From Legionella sp. (GTDB lineage: Bacteria; Pseudomonadota; Gammaproteobacteria; Legionellales; Legionellaceae): a stretch of DNA of 7,533 nt. Positions 1 through 6,278 of the stretch are shown here, piece after piece (position 1 is the stretch's first letter; each line of letters starts with the position of its first letter). The translations under genes were made by a program, and so were the position numbers. Under the pieces are notes generated by a model. It was given only the letters and a program-made list of their open reading frames with translations, did no database searches and was not told the DNA's origin. The stretch covers positions 1 through 7,533 of the forward strand of contig DNVL01000209.1 in NCBI GenBank assembly GCA_003507515.1. The letters run 5' to 3'.

Positions 1-91
1 CGGAATGAAATACCGCGCCTACTTTCTTTTCTTTCTCGTCCCAAGCCACTGATTCAAAACCAAAGTGGGTTACGGGTGGCTTATCCATCAT
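1..91 (-). CDS. ubiE: UbiE/MenG C-methyltransferase, N-terminal fragment (gene cut by window edge)
   Basis: This is the first 30 codons of a gene that continues beyond the left edge. The start of the protein reads MMDKPPVTHFGFESVAWDEK and goes on to EKKVGAVFHS. The block T-H-F-G-F-x-x-V followed by V-F-H-S is the conserved N-terminus of UbiE, the SAM-dependent C-methyltransferase of ubiquinone and menaquinone synthesis. The catalytic Rossmann domain lies outside the window. The start is either the ATG at 89-91 or the adjacent in-frame ATG at 86-88; a partial Shine-Dalgarno AGAAG lies 6 bases before the first. The gene lies 83 bases after the small exported-protein gene on the same strand, so it may share that gene's promoter. 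The family call rests on about 25 residues but the motif is distinctive. Confidence 0.85.
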   Translation of the reverse strand, partial: MMDKPPVTHFGFESVAWDEKEKKVGAVFHS

Positions 92-108
92 GGCATGCTT
101 CTGGGGTC

Positions 109-131
109 GTTAATCAGTGGGATATATTAAC
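109..131. repeat. Short inverted repeat upstream of ubiE
   Basis: GTTAAT at 109-114 and ATTAAC at 126-131 form a perfect 6-base inverted repeat with an 11-base spacer. It lies 18 to 40 bases before the ubiE start. It could be an operator or chance; no T-run follows on the minus strand, so it is not a good terminator. Confidence 0.3.
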
Positions 132-174
132 CGATCGTCAGCACTCACCACAACCCGCAGGATTACAGCGCTCC

Positions 175-462
175 TTATTCGCCAGGCTGCGCTGGGGAGG
201 GGAGTATTGGATTGGGTTCTATCTCTATTTTGTTGTTCGTTTGTTCGGCCGTATTGCCTCTGTTTTGATTGGGGATAAGGGGTTGGATGCCGGTCACCCC
301 TGCTTGTGGTTCTGTCTCTAAACCAGACGGCGCGTTGTTCATGGCGCCGCTCGGTGGGACATCGTAAGGTCCTTGGCTTACGCTCACCCATTGCATTCGA
401 TAGGCTTGTGAACCGGTTGCAATGCAGAGTATGAGTGTGAATAGACCCAGCCGTGTGTGCAT
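175..462 (-). CDS. Small exported protein of unknown function
   Basis: This encodes 95 residues that I do not recognise. Residues 1-20 (MHTRLGLFTLILCIATGSQA) look like a Sec signal peptide: a short basic start, a hydrophobic core, and a small-residue S-Q-A site for signal peptidase I. There is no lipobox cysteine, so the product should be free in the periplasm or secreted. The mature part of about 75 residues is rich in Pro, Asn, Gln and Gly, has no Cys, and ends in PSPAQPGE; it looks low-complexity or disordered. I chose the ATG at 460-462 because GGAG lies 6 bases before it; a TTG in the same frame at 472-474 overlaps that site and is less likely. A consensus promoter lies just upstream. 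It sits between the DUF1841 gene and ubiE, which does not reveal its role. Confidence 0.7.
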   Translation of the reverse strand: MHTRLGLFTLILCIATGSQAYRMQWVSVSQGPYDVPPSGAMNNAPSGLETEPQAGVTGIQPLIPNQNRGNTAEQTNNKIEIEPNPILPSPAQPGE

Positions 463-468
463 GAAGCG

Positions 469-472
469 CTCC
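469..472 (-). promoter_or_regulatory. Ribosome binding site that fixes the start of the small exported protein
   Basis: GGAG on the minus strand, 6 bases before the ATG at 460-462. It favours this ATG over the in-frame TTG at 472-474. Confidence 0.7.
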
Positions 473-495
473 AAAAGAAAGTCGTTGTGTTTCTT

Positions 496-526
496 ATTAT
501 ATGAACGTTCAATGGATGCTTGTCAA
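496..526 (-). promoter_or_regulatory. Sigma70-type promoter for the exported-protein gene (and perhaps ubiE)
   Basis: On the minus strand a perfect TTGACA (521-526) is followed after 19 bases by a perfect TATAAT (496-501). The 19-base spacer is longer than the optimal 17. The predicted RNA start near 489 would give a leader of about 27 bases. The -35 box contains the TGA stop of the DUF1841 gene (523-525), so this promoter begins inside the previous gene. The spacer contains the perfect 10-base palindrome TGAACGTTCA (502-511), a possible operator. Confidence 0.6.
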
Positions 527-987
527 TGTTCGTCTGGCCATTCATCGGTTTGCTTCATCAGCTGATGACACGCGTCTAGATACGTTTGTTCATCAGGCAT
601 GGTTTGATCGCGTTGTGCTTGCCAAAGGGCGTCAGCTAAAGGCTCCATGAGCAGATGCTCAGCCATTTGCTTATCGGCATGTTTTTTAATTAATTGCGTG
701 TAAATGTGGCGGATGCCTGCCGGTCTGTTGGTTGCGATTTGATCACGGATGGTCAAATGCAACCCCATATGCAGAAAAGGATTGGTTTGTCCTAATGCCG
801 CAAAAAAAGCGGACGCTTGCTCTGGGCTACCCGCATCGAACACCGCATGGTATTCAGGGTGATCGAGCATCACCTCAACAATTTGTTGTTCTAATGGCAG
901 TAAGGCCTGTCGTCGCCGCTGTTTTTGCCAGGCAGTAAAAAACAGTTGCCGTGTATCTTGAACGTTGTTTGCGTAAAACATTTTCAT
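523..987 (-). CDS. DUF1841 family protein
   Basis: The 154-residue protein matches, from memory, the DUF1841 family of small soluble proteobacterial proteins of unknown function. Visible landmarks in order are W-Q-K at 20-22, P-L-E at 31-33, HPEYH at 43-47, the block NPFLHMGLHL at 69-78, E-H at 110-111 and L-W-Q-A-Q-R near 121-126. The repeated His and acidic residues could suggest metal binding, but that is inference. There is no signal peptide or membrane segment, so it is probably cytosolic. Neither possible start, ATG at 985-987 or at 979-981, has a clear Shine-Dalgarno site; the second would give MFYANN, closer to how family members usually begin. It stands alone between the terminator of the pab operon and the next promoter. 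Confidence 0.85.
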   Translation of the reverse strand: MKMFYANNVQDTRQLFFTAWQKQRRRQALLPLEQQIVEVMLDHPEYHAVFDAGSPEQASAFFAALGQTNPFLHMGLHLTIRDQIATNRPAGIRHIYTQLIKKHADKQMAEHLLMEPLADALWQAQRDQTMPDEQTYLDACHQLMKQTDEWPDEH

Positions 988-1010
988 CTGTTAGTAAATA
1001 GCTCGAGTAG

Positions 1011-1039
1011 AGTTTAACGCATCAGTTAAAAAAGAACAA
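1011..1039 (-). promoter_or_regulatory. Weak candidate promoter for the DUF1841 gene
   Basis: On the minus strand TTGTTC (1034-1039) and TAAACT (1011-1016) are separated by 17 bases. They match the sigma70 consensus at only 3 of 6 and 4 of 6 positions. A promoter is expected here because a terminator lies just upstream, but this exact choice is tentative. Confidence 0.3.
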
Positions 1040-1047
1040 ATAAAGTG

Positions 1048-1082
1048 AAAAAAATGCATGTGTAAATGTTGACAAGCATGCA
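1048..1082 (-). terminator. Rho-independent terminator of the five-gene operon
   Basis: Read on the minus strand, TGCATG (1082-1077) pairs with CATGCA (1060-1055). An inner TGT/ACA pairing after a 2-base bulge extends the stem to about 9 pairs around an 8-base loop. Seven T residues follow directly (1054-1048). It lies about 120 bases after the pabA stop and before the DUF1841 gene, where the operon transcript would be expected to end. Confidence 0.6.
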
Positions 1083-1122
1083 CAACGTATGCGATATTAG
1101 TTTTGCGAGGTTGGACTTGCTA

Positions 1123-1187
1123 TGTGTCATTCCACTGGGTCAATTGGCGACACACTGATTGGCCCTTTCTAATGTTTTGTTCTTCTC
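1123..1187. other. Hairpin-forming stretch after pabA with two mutually exclusive pairings
   Basis: GGGTCAAT (1137-1144) can pair with ATTGGCCC (1158-1165) with one G-U pair and a 13-base loop. On the plus strand a T-rich stretch follows (1166-1187). TGTGTC (1123-1128) can instead pair with GACACA (1149-1154), which would exclude the first hairpin. In the minus-strand RNA this is the 3' untranslated part of the operon. Its role is unknown. Confidence 0.35.
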
Positions 1188-1202
1188 CTTATTTCGTTAA
1201 AA

Positions 1203-1769
1203 TCAACAGCCCCTAATAAAATTCGATAATAACGAATACCCGTGTTCAGTCAGAACGGATTCAGGATGAAACTGCAAACCCACGATCGGGTATTTAATAT
1301 GTTGAATCGCCATGATCACGCCATCCGCTGTTCTTGCCGTGACGTGGAGCGTGTTGGGAAGGGTTGACTCGTTTAACATCAATGAATGATATCGGCCGGC
1401 TTTAAAGGGCGTTTCAATGCCCTCAAAAATGCCACTGCTGTCATGATAAATGAGTGATGCTTTGCCGTGGATTGGGTATGGCGCTTGGACAACGACACCT
1501 CCAAAGGCCTGTCCTATGGCTTGATGGCCTAAGCAGATGCCTAAGATGGGTATTTTGCCGGCGAAAGATTGAATCACATCCAGTGTCATGCCCGCATCAT
1601 TCGGTGTGCCTGGGCCAGGCGAGAGGATCATATGGCTTGGTTGCATGGCTTCAATATCATTTAATGTGATGGCATCATTGCGCACAACCCGATGTGCAAA
1701 ACCCAGTTGGCCGACATAGCGCGCCAGGTTATAAACAAATGAATCATAATTATCGATGAGTAAAATCAT
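1203..1769 (-). CDS. pabA: Aminodeoxychorismate synthase component II (glutamine amidotransferase)
   Basis: PabA hydrolyses glutamine and passes ammonia to PabB, which makes 4-amino-4-deoxychorismate from chorismate for folate. The 188-residue length is normal for a class I amidotransferase subunit. It starts with the typical MILLIDNYDSFVYNL. The oxyanion region SPGPGTP is at 50-56, the nucleophile Cys79 lies in GICLGHQ (77-83), and His168 and Glu170 complete the triad in QFHPES. The start ATG overlaps the pabB stop by 4 bases (ATGA), so translation is probably coupled. In some bacteria one such subunit also serves anthranilate synthase (TrpG role). That cannot be excluded here, but the pairing with a PabB-type partner favours folate. 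No pabC lies in the window. Confidence 0.93.
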   Translation of the reverse strand: MILLIDNYDSFVYNLARYVGQLGFAHRVVRNDAITLNDIEAMQPSHMILSPGPGTPNDAGMTLDVIQSFAGKIPILGICLGHQAIGQAFGGVVVQAPYPIHGKASLIYHDSSGIFEGIETPFKAGRYHSLMLNESTLPNTLHVTARTADGVIMAIQHIKYPIVGLQFHPESVLTEHGYSLLSNFIRGC

Positions 1770-3181
1770 GATTCATCCAGATGGGTCAACGCGTGGTGCA
1801 ATGCATGTGATTTTGTGAGCGTTTCCTGATACTCATCTTGTGGGTTTGAGTCGATGACGACGGCCCCGCCGGCTTGAAAGGTAATCATGTCCTGTTTGAT
1901 GGTGTATGTTCGAATGGCAATCGAGAGGTCTAGGTTGCCGTCAAATCCAATAAATCCAATGCTGCCACAATAAATGCCGCGTTTTGTGGGTTCAATGCTT
2001 GCAATGATTTGCATGGCGCGCACTTTTGGGGCGCCTGTGATCGATCCGCCTGGAAACGTTGCCATCAGTAAATCGATGGCTCCAAACCTCGGCTTTAATT
2101 CGCCCGTGACAACGGACACCAAATGGTGAACACTGGGGTATGTTTCCAGTTGACACAATTGACCCACCATGACCGAGTCCTCTCGGCAGACTTTCGATAA
2201 ATCATTGCGCATCAAATCGACTATCATGATGTTTTCGGCGCGGTCTTTTTCACTATTGACGAGTTCGTCCGCCAGTGCACGGTCCACCACAGGATCCGGA
2301 TCACGACGGCGAGTTCCTTTGATGGGCCTGGTTTCAACGAAGCCATCTTTTAATTTTAAAAAGCGCTCGGGCGAGGCGGAGACCACGATAAATTCGCCTA
2401 GGTTTAAATAGGCGGCAAAGGGCGCTGGATTTTGTCGCATCAATCGCTTGTATAAATCAAACGGCAGAAGATGGGGATTTTGGGTGGTAAAGCACTGCGA
2501 AATATTGGCTTCAAATACGTCGCCTGCTTTGATGTGTTCGATCACGCGTGTTACCGCATCAGCGTAGGTTTTTTCATTAAAATGACTGTGTATATTGTCT
2601 GTCTTGCAGAGGTTTAGCGCGGTTTCGTCGACGTTGATGATGGGCGGATTTGCGATGAAATCACGGATGTGATCGAGGCGCTGTTTGGCGCGGCTGATGC
2701 GTTTGTCAATCGTTTTCTCGGGCCATCCTGTTGAAACAATCCATGCACGCAGCGCTTGATGGTCAAAGGATATCACCACATCATAAAATCCGACGCTCAA
2801 GTCCGGGAATTGCATGTTATCGGATTGATCGGTTGAAAATGATTCAATGTATGGGTACAGATCATATGAAAAAGCCCCTGCAATGCCCCCTTGAAAGGGT
2901 GGTAAATCCACGAGGGTGGATTGTTTGTAATCTGCAAGCAGGGTTTTTAATACAAGAAAGGGATTCCCGTGAAGCGGTGCGCTATCAAGTGCTATTCTCC
3001 CATTTTTTGCCACGAGTGTTTGGAATGGCTCCATGGCAATGTATGAATATCGGCCAAACACGTCATGAGCGAGCGCGCTATGAAATAAAAGGGCCCCTGT
3101 TTGATCATGAAATAACGCGAATAGGCTGAAGGGTGAGACGTAAGGTATCTCAGCCTTCAGGATGTGCTCATGGACTAACAT
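1766..3181 (-). CDS. pabB: Aminodeoxychorismate synthase component I
   Basis: PabB is the chorismate-binding subunit that aminates chorismate at C4 using ammonia from PabA; the product goes to p-aminobenzoate and folate. The 471 residues match a full-length family member. An N-terminal domain (about 1-180) is followed by the chorismate-utilising domain. Motifs include SASPERF (268-274), PIKGT (286-290), VDLMRNDLSK (321-330), GGSITGAPK (378-386) and GGAVVIDSNP (438-447). Lys288 of PIKGT marks PabB; anthranilate synthase TrpE has Ala there. The ATG directly abuts the TAA stop of the ATP-grasp gene, and no clear Shine-Dalgarno site is visible, which suggests coupled translation. It is unusual that a folate gene sits at the end of an operon of membrane and peptide-ligase genes. 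Confidence 0.93.
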   Translation of the reverse strand: MLVHEHILKAEIPYVSPFSLFALFHDQTGALLFHSALAHDVFGRYSYIAMEPFQTLVAKNGRIALDSAPLHGNPFLVLKTLLADYKQSTLVDLPPFQGGIAGAFSYDLYPYIESFSTDQSDNMQFPDLSVGFYDVVISFDHQALRAWIVSTGWPEKTIDKRISRAKQRLDHIRDFIANPPIINVDETALNLCKTDNIHSHFNEKTYADAVTRVIEHIKAGDVFEANISQCFTTQNPHLLPFDLYKRLMRQNPAPFAAYLNLGEFIVVSASPERFLKLKDGFVETRPIKGTRRRDPDPVVDRALADELVNSEKDRAENIMIVDLMRNDLSKVCREDSVMVGQLCQLETYPSVHHLVSVVTGELKPRFGAIDLLMATFPGGSITGAPKVRAMQIIASIEPTKRGIYCGSIGFIGFDGNLDLSIAIRTYTIKQDMITFQAGGAVVIDSNPQDEYQETLTKSHALHHALTHLDES

Positions 3182-4126
3182 TTATCGAGAAAATTGCTGT
3201 TGGCTAAAGGCGATGCGGGAAGGAATCGATTCACGCCCCAAGGCTGCGTGCGCTTCAATCGCACGATAGCGCTTCAAGCCTCCTTCACGATTTGCTATTT
3301 GGATGTTCAGGCCGGGGCGTGCATTGAGCTCTAACATGACGGGTCCGAGATCTTTATCCAGCACAATATCTACGCCTAAATACCCCAGTCCGGTTAATTC
3401 ATAGCAACTGGCTGCGATTTCGAGAATTTTATCCCAGCATGGCACTTGGATGCCCACGATGCCATTCATGGTGTCAGGATGGTAATCAATGGCATCGTTG
3501 TGAAAAACGCCGCCGTGTGTGATGCCTGTGCTCATGTCAATGCCGACGCCAATGGCCCCTTGATGCAAATTGGCTTTGCCACCGGATAATCGGGTGGGTA
3601 GGCGCACCATGGCCATGGCAGGGTAGCCGAGTAGGGTGATAATGCGAATATCGGGCACGCCTTCGTGGCTGACAGCAGCAAACACCGGGTCAACAATAAT
3701 GCGACGTTCAATGAGGGCATAATCAGGGTGCCCGCCTAAACTGTATGCGCCTGACAGCATGCAAGACAAGTGGTGGCTTATTTCCACGGTGGTGAGCAGG
3801 CGCCCATTGATTTGACGGTAGCGACCAAATACTTTGTCGGTAATCACAATAATGCCATCGCCACCCGCGCCGCAAGCGGGCTTGATGACAAAATCGGAGT
3901 GGGATTCTAATAATTGGTCAATTTTTTTAATTTGGTGTTCGGTTTCAATGAGTGCGTAGAGCGTTGGCACGGCGATGCCTGCTTGCACGGCCAATTGCTT
4001 GGTTTTTAATTTATCATCCACCAGCGGGTAGAGTTTGCGCGGGTTGTAGCGCAACACGTAATCGCTATTGCGTTGGTTAATGCTTAAAACACCGCTTTTT
4101 CGTAAATGACGATACGTTTTCCACAT
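3182..4126 (-). CDS. ATP-grasp alpha-L-glutamate ligase-like protein
   Basis: This 314-residue protein belongs to the RimK-related ATP-grasp group annotated as alpha-L-glutamate ligase homologue or sugar-transfer-associated ATP-grasp. Such enzymes join a carboxylate to an amine with ATP; the substrate of this branch is not known to me. The N-terminus has NQRNSDYV (17-24) and NPRKLYPLVDDKL (28-40). The ATP-binding FVIKPACGAGGDGI is at 79-92 with Lys82. D-I-R-I is at 159-162, GGKANLHQGAIGVGID at 182-197, GVDIVLD at 251-257, and the metal-binding ELNARPGL at 266-273. No signal peptide or membrane segment is visible, so it should act in the cytosol. Its ATG overlaps the previous stop by one base (TAATG). 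It is not RimK itself, which has a different N-terminal domain. Confidence 0.88.
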   Translation of the reverse strand: MWKTYRHLRKSGVLSINQRNSDYVLRYNPRKLYPLVDDKLKTKQLAVQAGIAVPTLYALIETEHQIKKIDQLLESHSDFVIKPACGAGGDGIIVITDKVFGRYRQINGRLLTTVEISHHLSCMLSGAYSLGGHPDYALIERRIIVDPVFAAVSHEGVPDIRIITLLGYPAMAMVRLPTRLSGGKANLHQGAIGVGIDMSTGITHGGVFHNDAIDYHPDTMNGIVGIQVPCWDKILEIAASCYELTGLGYLGVDIVLDKDLGPVMLELNARPGLNIQIANREGGLKRYRAIEAHAALGRESIPSRIAFSQQQFSR

Positions 4127-5649
4127 TATTTTTTACCGGCTAAGGCGTTGAAGCGCACGAGCTCAAAGAGTCTGTACCCACGATACTGACCAAACCACAG
4201 AATGATTGCCAACAAGACCAAGAGCAGTTCGGGGAATGCAAAGACCAAATATTGCAACGGTGGGTAATTCATCGCACCGAAAGAAATAACGGCCGCAACC
4301 AAGCTGCCCACGCCCGATTTGATGGCCTCAGAAGCCCCGCGCTCATCCCATGTTACGCACATGCGTTCAATGGTCATGGTTAAAATGACCATGGGAAAGA
4401 GGGCTACAGACAATCCGGCCTCAAGGCCTAGATTCTGGCTGATGACACTAATAAAGATCATCAGCATGATAACGACCGTGAGGATAGCAGCTAATCTCGG
4501 CACCAGGAGCAAGCGGAGCTGGTCTAAATAAAATCGTGCGGCCAGCCCAAACGATACGATGATGGTAAAGAGAATGATGCCCCAAATCACATGGGTTTCT
4601 CGAAAGGCCAGCGCTATCAAGACGGGCATAAAGGTGCCAAAGGTCTTTAACCCAATGAAATTGCGCAGCAATAAAATAATGAAGGCTCCAATGGGAATGG
4701 TGAGCAATACTTTATATGTTTCTTGCGCATTGACGGGCAATTGCAATAATGAAAAACGCAAGAGCTGTGAGTCTGTTTGCAGCCCGTGCGCCTTTGCAAT
4801 GCTGAGCGCATTGATGGGGGTCGGGGATACCGTGAGCGTGAACAGTGGTTTTTTACCCCCCGCCAGATCAAATATGGGTTCGCTTCCATATTGCCATACG
4901 AGAAAATTCGAGGGCAATCCAGCCTCACTTGTGCGTGGGTTGATATAAATCCATTCACGGCCATTAAACACGGCAATCCACTCATTGAAACTAGACGTGG
5001 TTTTTTGAATGAGGTAGATGCCATAGACGGGCACTGCGTTGATTTTCGCTTGATTTAAGACCGTAATGGCCGCATTTGCTAAGTTCGTGTCACTGAAATC
5101 ATTGCCGACGAGTAGTTTGGCATTGCCATCTTTTTTGTTGAGTTCACGTACAGTGCTTTGTGCAAAGGTTTGAATGTCTGCAGACGACTCGCGGGCCTGT
5201 GTGATAATCGAATGAACAGCGGTTTTTTTATTGTCATCCAAAATAGGTATTTTGAGTCGAGGGGGCTTGGTTGAGTACGCTTCATGGCTGGCCATTTCAT
5301 GAAAAATAGCCCGGTAATACAGGGACTGGGGCCCGGCACTTCGCCGGATGGACCAAACGGCGCGGCGGTTATTGCCATCTAAACGGGTGGTGATGCCATA
5401 GTGTTGGGCTACAAAATATTCATCCAAAATGGCGAAATGAGGCGGCATGTAGGGAATGGTAAAGCTGGCCTTCACCGGCATGTTGCGCTCTGGAACAAAG
5501 TGCAGGTTTGCTTCAATCATCCAGCTGTTGACGGTTTCTGTGTCGGTGAGGGGAACATCCAGCACCCAATGGCGGTATAAAAAAAGGCCTATTCCAATGA
5601 GGAACAAGGCCATGATCAAGCTATACAAATGACGTTTGTTTGATTTCAT
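4126..5649 (-). CDS. Inactive transglutaminase-like domain fused to seven transmembrane helices
   Basis: The 507 residues fit the family annotated as inactive transglutaminase fused to 7 TM helices. Residues 8-25 form an N-terminal membrane anchor. About 30-305 form a soluble domain, predicted periplasmic, with a transglutaminase-like core at about 185-260. From 313 to 487 I count seven hydrophobic helices, with family landmarks KTFGTFMPVLIALAFRET (335-352), LLLVPRLAAIL (380-390), MTIERM (425-430) and GYRLFELVRF (491-500). The soluble domain contains no cysteine, and the positions expected for the catalytic His and Asp appear as Asn222 (FNEWIAVF) and Asn237 (INP), so it is probably a binding or scaffold domain. 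It overlaps the protease-like gene by 4 bases (ATGA), and a weak Shine-Dalgarno GGTGA precedes it. It may connect the periplasmic partner to the cytosolic ligase. Confidence 0.9.
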   Translation of the reverse strand: MKSNKRHLYSLIMALFLIGIGLFLYRHWVLDVPLTDTETVNSWMIEANLHFVPERNMPVKASFTIPYMPPHFAILDEYFVAQHYGITTRLDGNNRRAVWSIRRSAGPQSLYYRAIFHEMASHEAYSTKPPRLKIPILDDNKKTAVHSIITQARESSADIQTFAQSTVRELNKKDGNAKLLVGNDFSDTNLANAAITVLNQAKINAVPVYGIYLIQKTTSSFNEWIAVFNGREWIYINPRTSEAGLPSNFLVWQYGSEPIFDLAGGKKPLFTLTVSPTPINALSIAKAHGLQTDSQLLRFSLLQLPVNAQETYKVLLTIPIGAFIILLLRNFIGLKTFGTFMPVLIALAFRETHVIWGIILFTIIVSFGLAARFYLDQLRLLLVPRLAAILTVVIMLMIFISVISQNLGLEAGLSVALFPMVILTMTIERMCVTWDERGASEAIKSGVGSLVAAVISFGAMNYPPLQYLVFAFPELLLVLLAIILWFGQYRGYRLFELVRFNALAGKK

Positions 5650-6170
5650 GGTTTGATCTTCACCGCATGTTTAAGCGTGTATTTTAAGCTAGGGTCAATC
5701 ACGCCATTAAACGCGATGATGGCTTCGCGTCCGAGCAACAAGGGGTATATAAACCGTTTGCGGTTGGTGAGGTTGACGCGGATGATTTTTTCTTGTGCCC
5801 CTAATTGAACGCGCATGAGCACAACGGGACGTTTGATGGAGGTATGTAAAAGCAGGGGATTTGCATGTGCTTCGCCTGAACGCACTTTAATACTAACGCG
5901 GCCTACGTACTCACATTTAAATGCAATGTCACCTTCCTTACTGGGAACGATAAAACTTAAGTAGGGTTTGCCGTCGACCTCTAATTCAGAAATGTGTGTC
6001 GCATTCAATGAGGCCGATTTAGCACCGGTATCCAGTTTTGCAGACAAGGTCAAGTCATGGTCTGGTAGGGTTGCCTTTTCAATGTAGCCATATGTTATTT
6101 TTTCATGGTTTGCCATGGCGTGCCCCGCGAAGAGTGACCAAGAAAGAAAGAGAAGCGATAGTAACCGCAT
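5646..6170 (-). CDS. Exported retropepsin-like protein ('ATP-dependent zinc protease' family, DUF785)
   Basis: This 174-residue protein belongs to the family often named ATP-dependent zinc protease (DUF785, COG4067), whose fold is that of a single-domain retropepsin-like aspartyl protease. From memory, a Legionella member, Lpg0085, has a crystal structure. Residues 1-20 are a Sec signal peptide ending A-M-A, so the product should be periplasmic. The catalytic-type motif LDTGAKSASLNA is at 46-57 with Asp47; the C-terminal block FIYPLLLGREAI (140-151) and V-I-D-P (157-160) are family landmarks. I see no classical zinc motif such as HExxH, so the 'zinc protease' name is doubtful; activity would presumably need a dimer. 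The ATG at 6168-6170 has GGGGA 4 bases upstream. It is the first gene of the operon. Confidence 0.88.
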   Translation of the reverse strand: MRLLSLLFLSWSLFAGHAMANHEKITYGYIEKATLPDHDLTLSAKLDTGAKSASLNATHISELEVDGKPYLSFIVPSKEGDIAFKCEYVGRVSIKVRSGEAHANPLLLHTSIKRPVVLMRVQLGAQEKIIRVNLTNRKRFIYPLLLGREAIIAFNGVIDPSLKYTLKHAVKIKP

Positions 6171-6278
6171 TAAATCCCCGATAATAAATATTAAAAGTCG
6201 CCAATCCTAGCAGATTTGTATTCATACGCACAGTAGCCGTATTTGTTTTCGAGATAGACCCTTGTTTTTTGAGAAAAA

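Larger units (their letters stand above)
1203..6170 (-). other. Five-gene operon: protease-like, transglutaminase-7TM, ATP-grasp, pabB, pabA
   Basis: All five genes are on the minus strand with no intergenic space. Junctions are a 4-base ATGA overlap (5646-5649), a 1-base TAATG overlap (4126), direct abutment TAA-ATG (3182/3181) and another 4-base ATGA overlap (1766-1769). Start sites of the inner genes have weak or no Shine-Dalgarno sequences, as expected for translational coupling. A promoter lies upstream at 6279-6307 and a terminator downstream at 1048-1082. I did not see internal gaps that could house separate promoters, although promoters inside coding sequence are possible. Confidence 0.85.

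Noticed and set aside
1..321. A plus-strand frame open from the left edge to the stop at 319-321
   Set aside because: It lies antisense to ubiE, whose N-terminal motif is clear, and to the exported-protein gene, which has a promoter and ribosome binding site. Its translation shows no family features and its ATG at 76 has no convincing ribosome binding site.
110..391. Minus-strand open frame of 93 codons overlapping the exported-protein gene in another frame
   Set aside because: Its product is Arg-rich with no family resemblance, it lacks a good ribosome binding site, and the alternative frame has a clear signal peptide and start signals.
1069..1098. Possible plus-strand promoter TTGACA with GATATT 18 bases later
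   Set aside because: The TTGACA lies within the stem-loop of the minus-strand terminator, the -10 match is only 4 of 6, and no plus-strand gene follows. A short RNA ending near 1170 is conceivable but not supported.
2731..3129. Plus-strand open frame of 132 codons inside pabB
   Set aside because: It is antisense to strongly conserved pabB coding sequence and its translation has no recognisable features.
1766..3181. Anthranilate synthase component I (TrpE) as the identity of this gene
   Set aside because: The active-site motif reads PIKGT with Lys288, typical of PabB, rather than the PIAGT of TrpE.
3182..4126. Ribosomal protein S6 modification enzyme RimK
   Set aside because: The N-terminal block and the GGKANLHQGAIG motif fit the RimK-related ligase-like branch, and the gene neighbours are those of that branch.
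4559..4948. Plus-strand open frame of 129 codons inside the transglutaminase-7TM gene
   Set aside because: The opposite strand encodes the conserved family motifs; the antisense translation is Met/Lys-rich as expected for a shadow of a hydrophobic gene.
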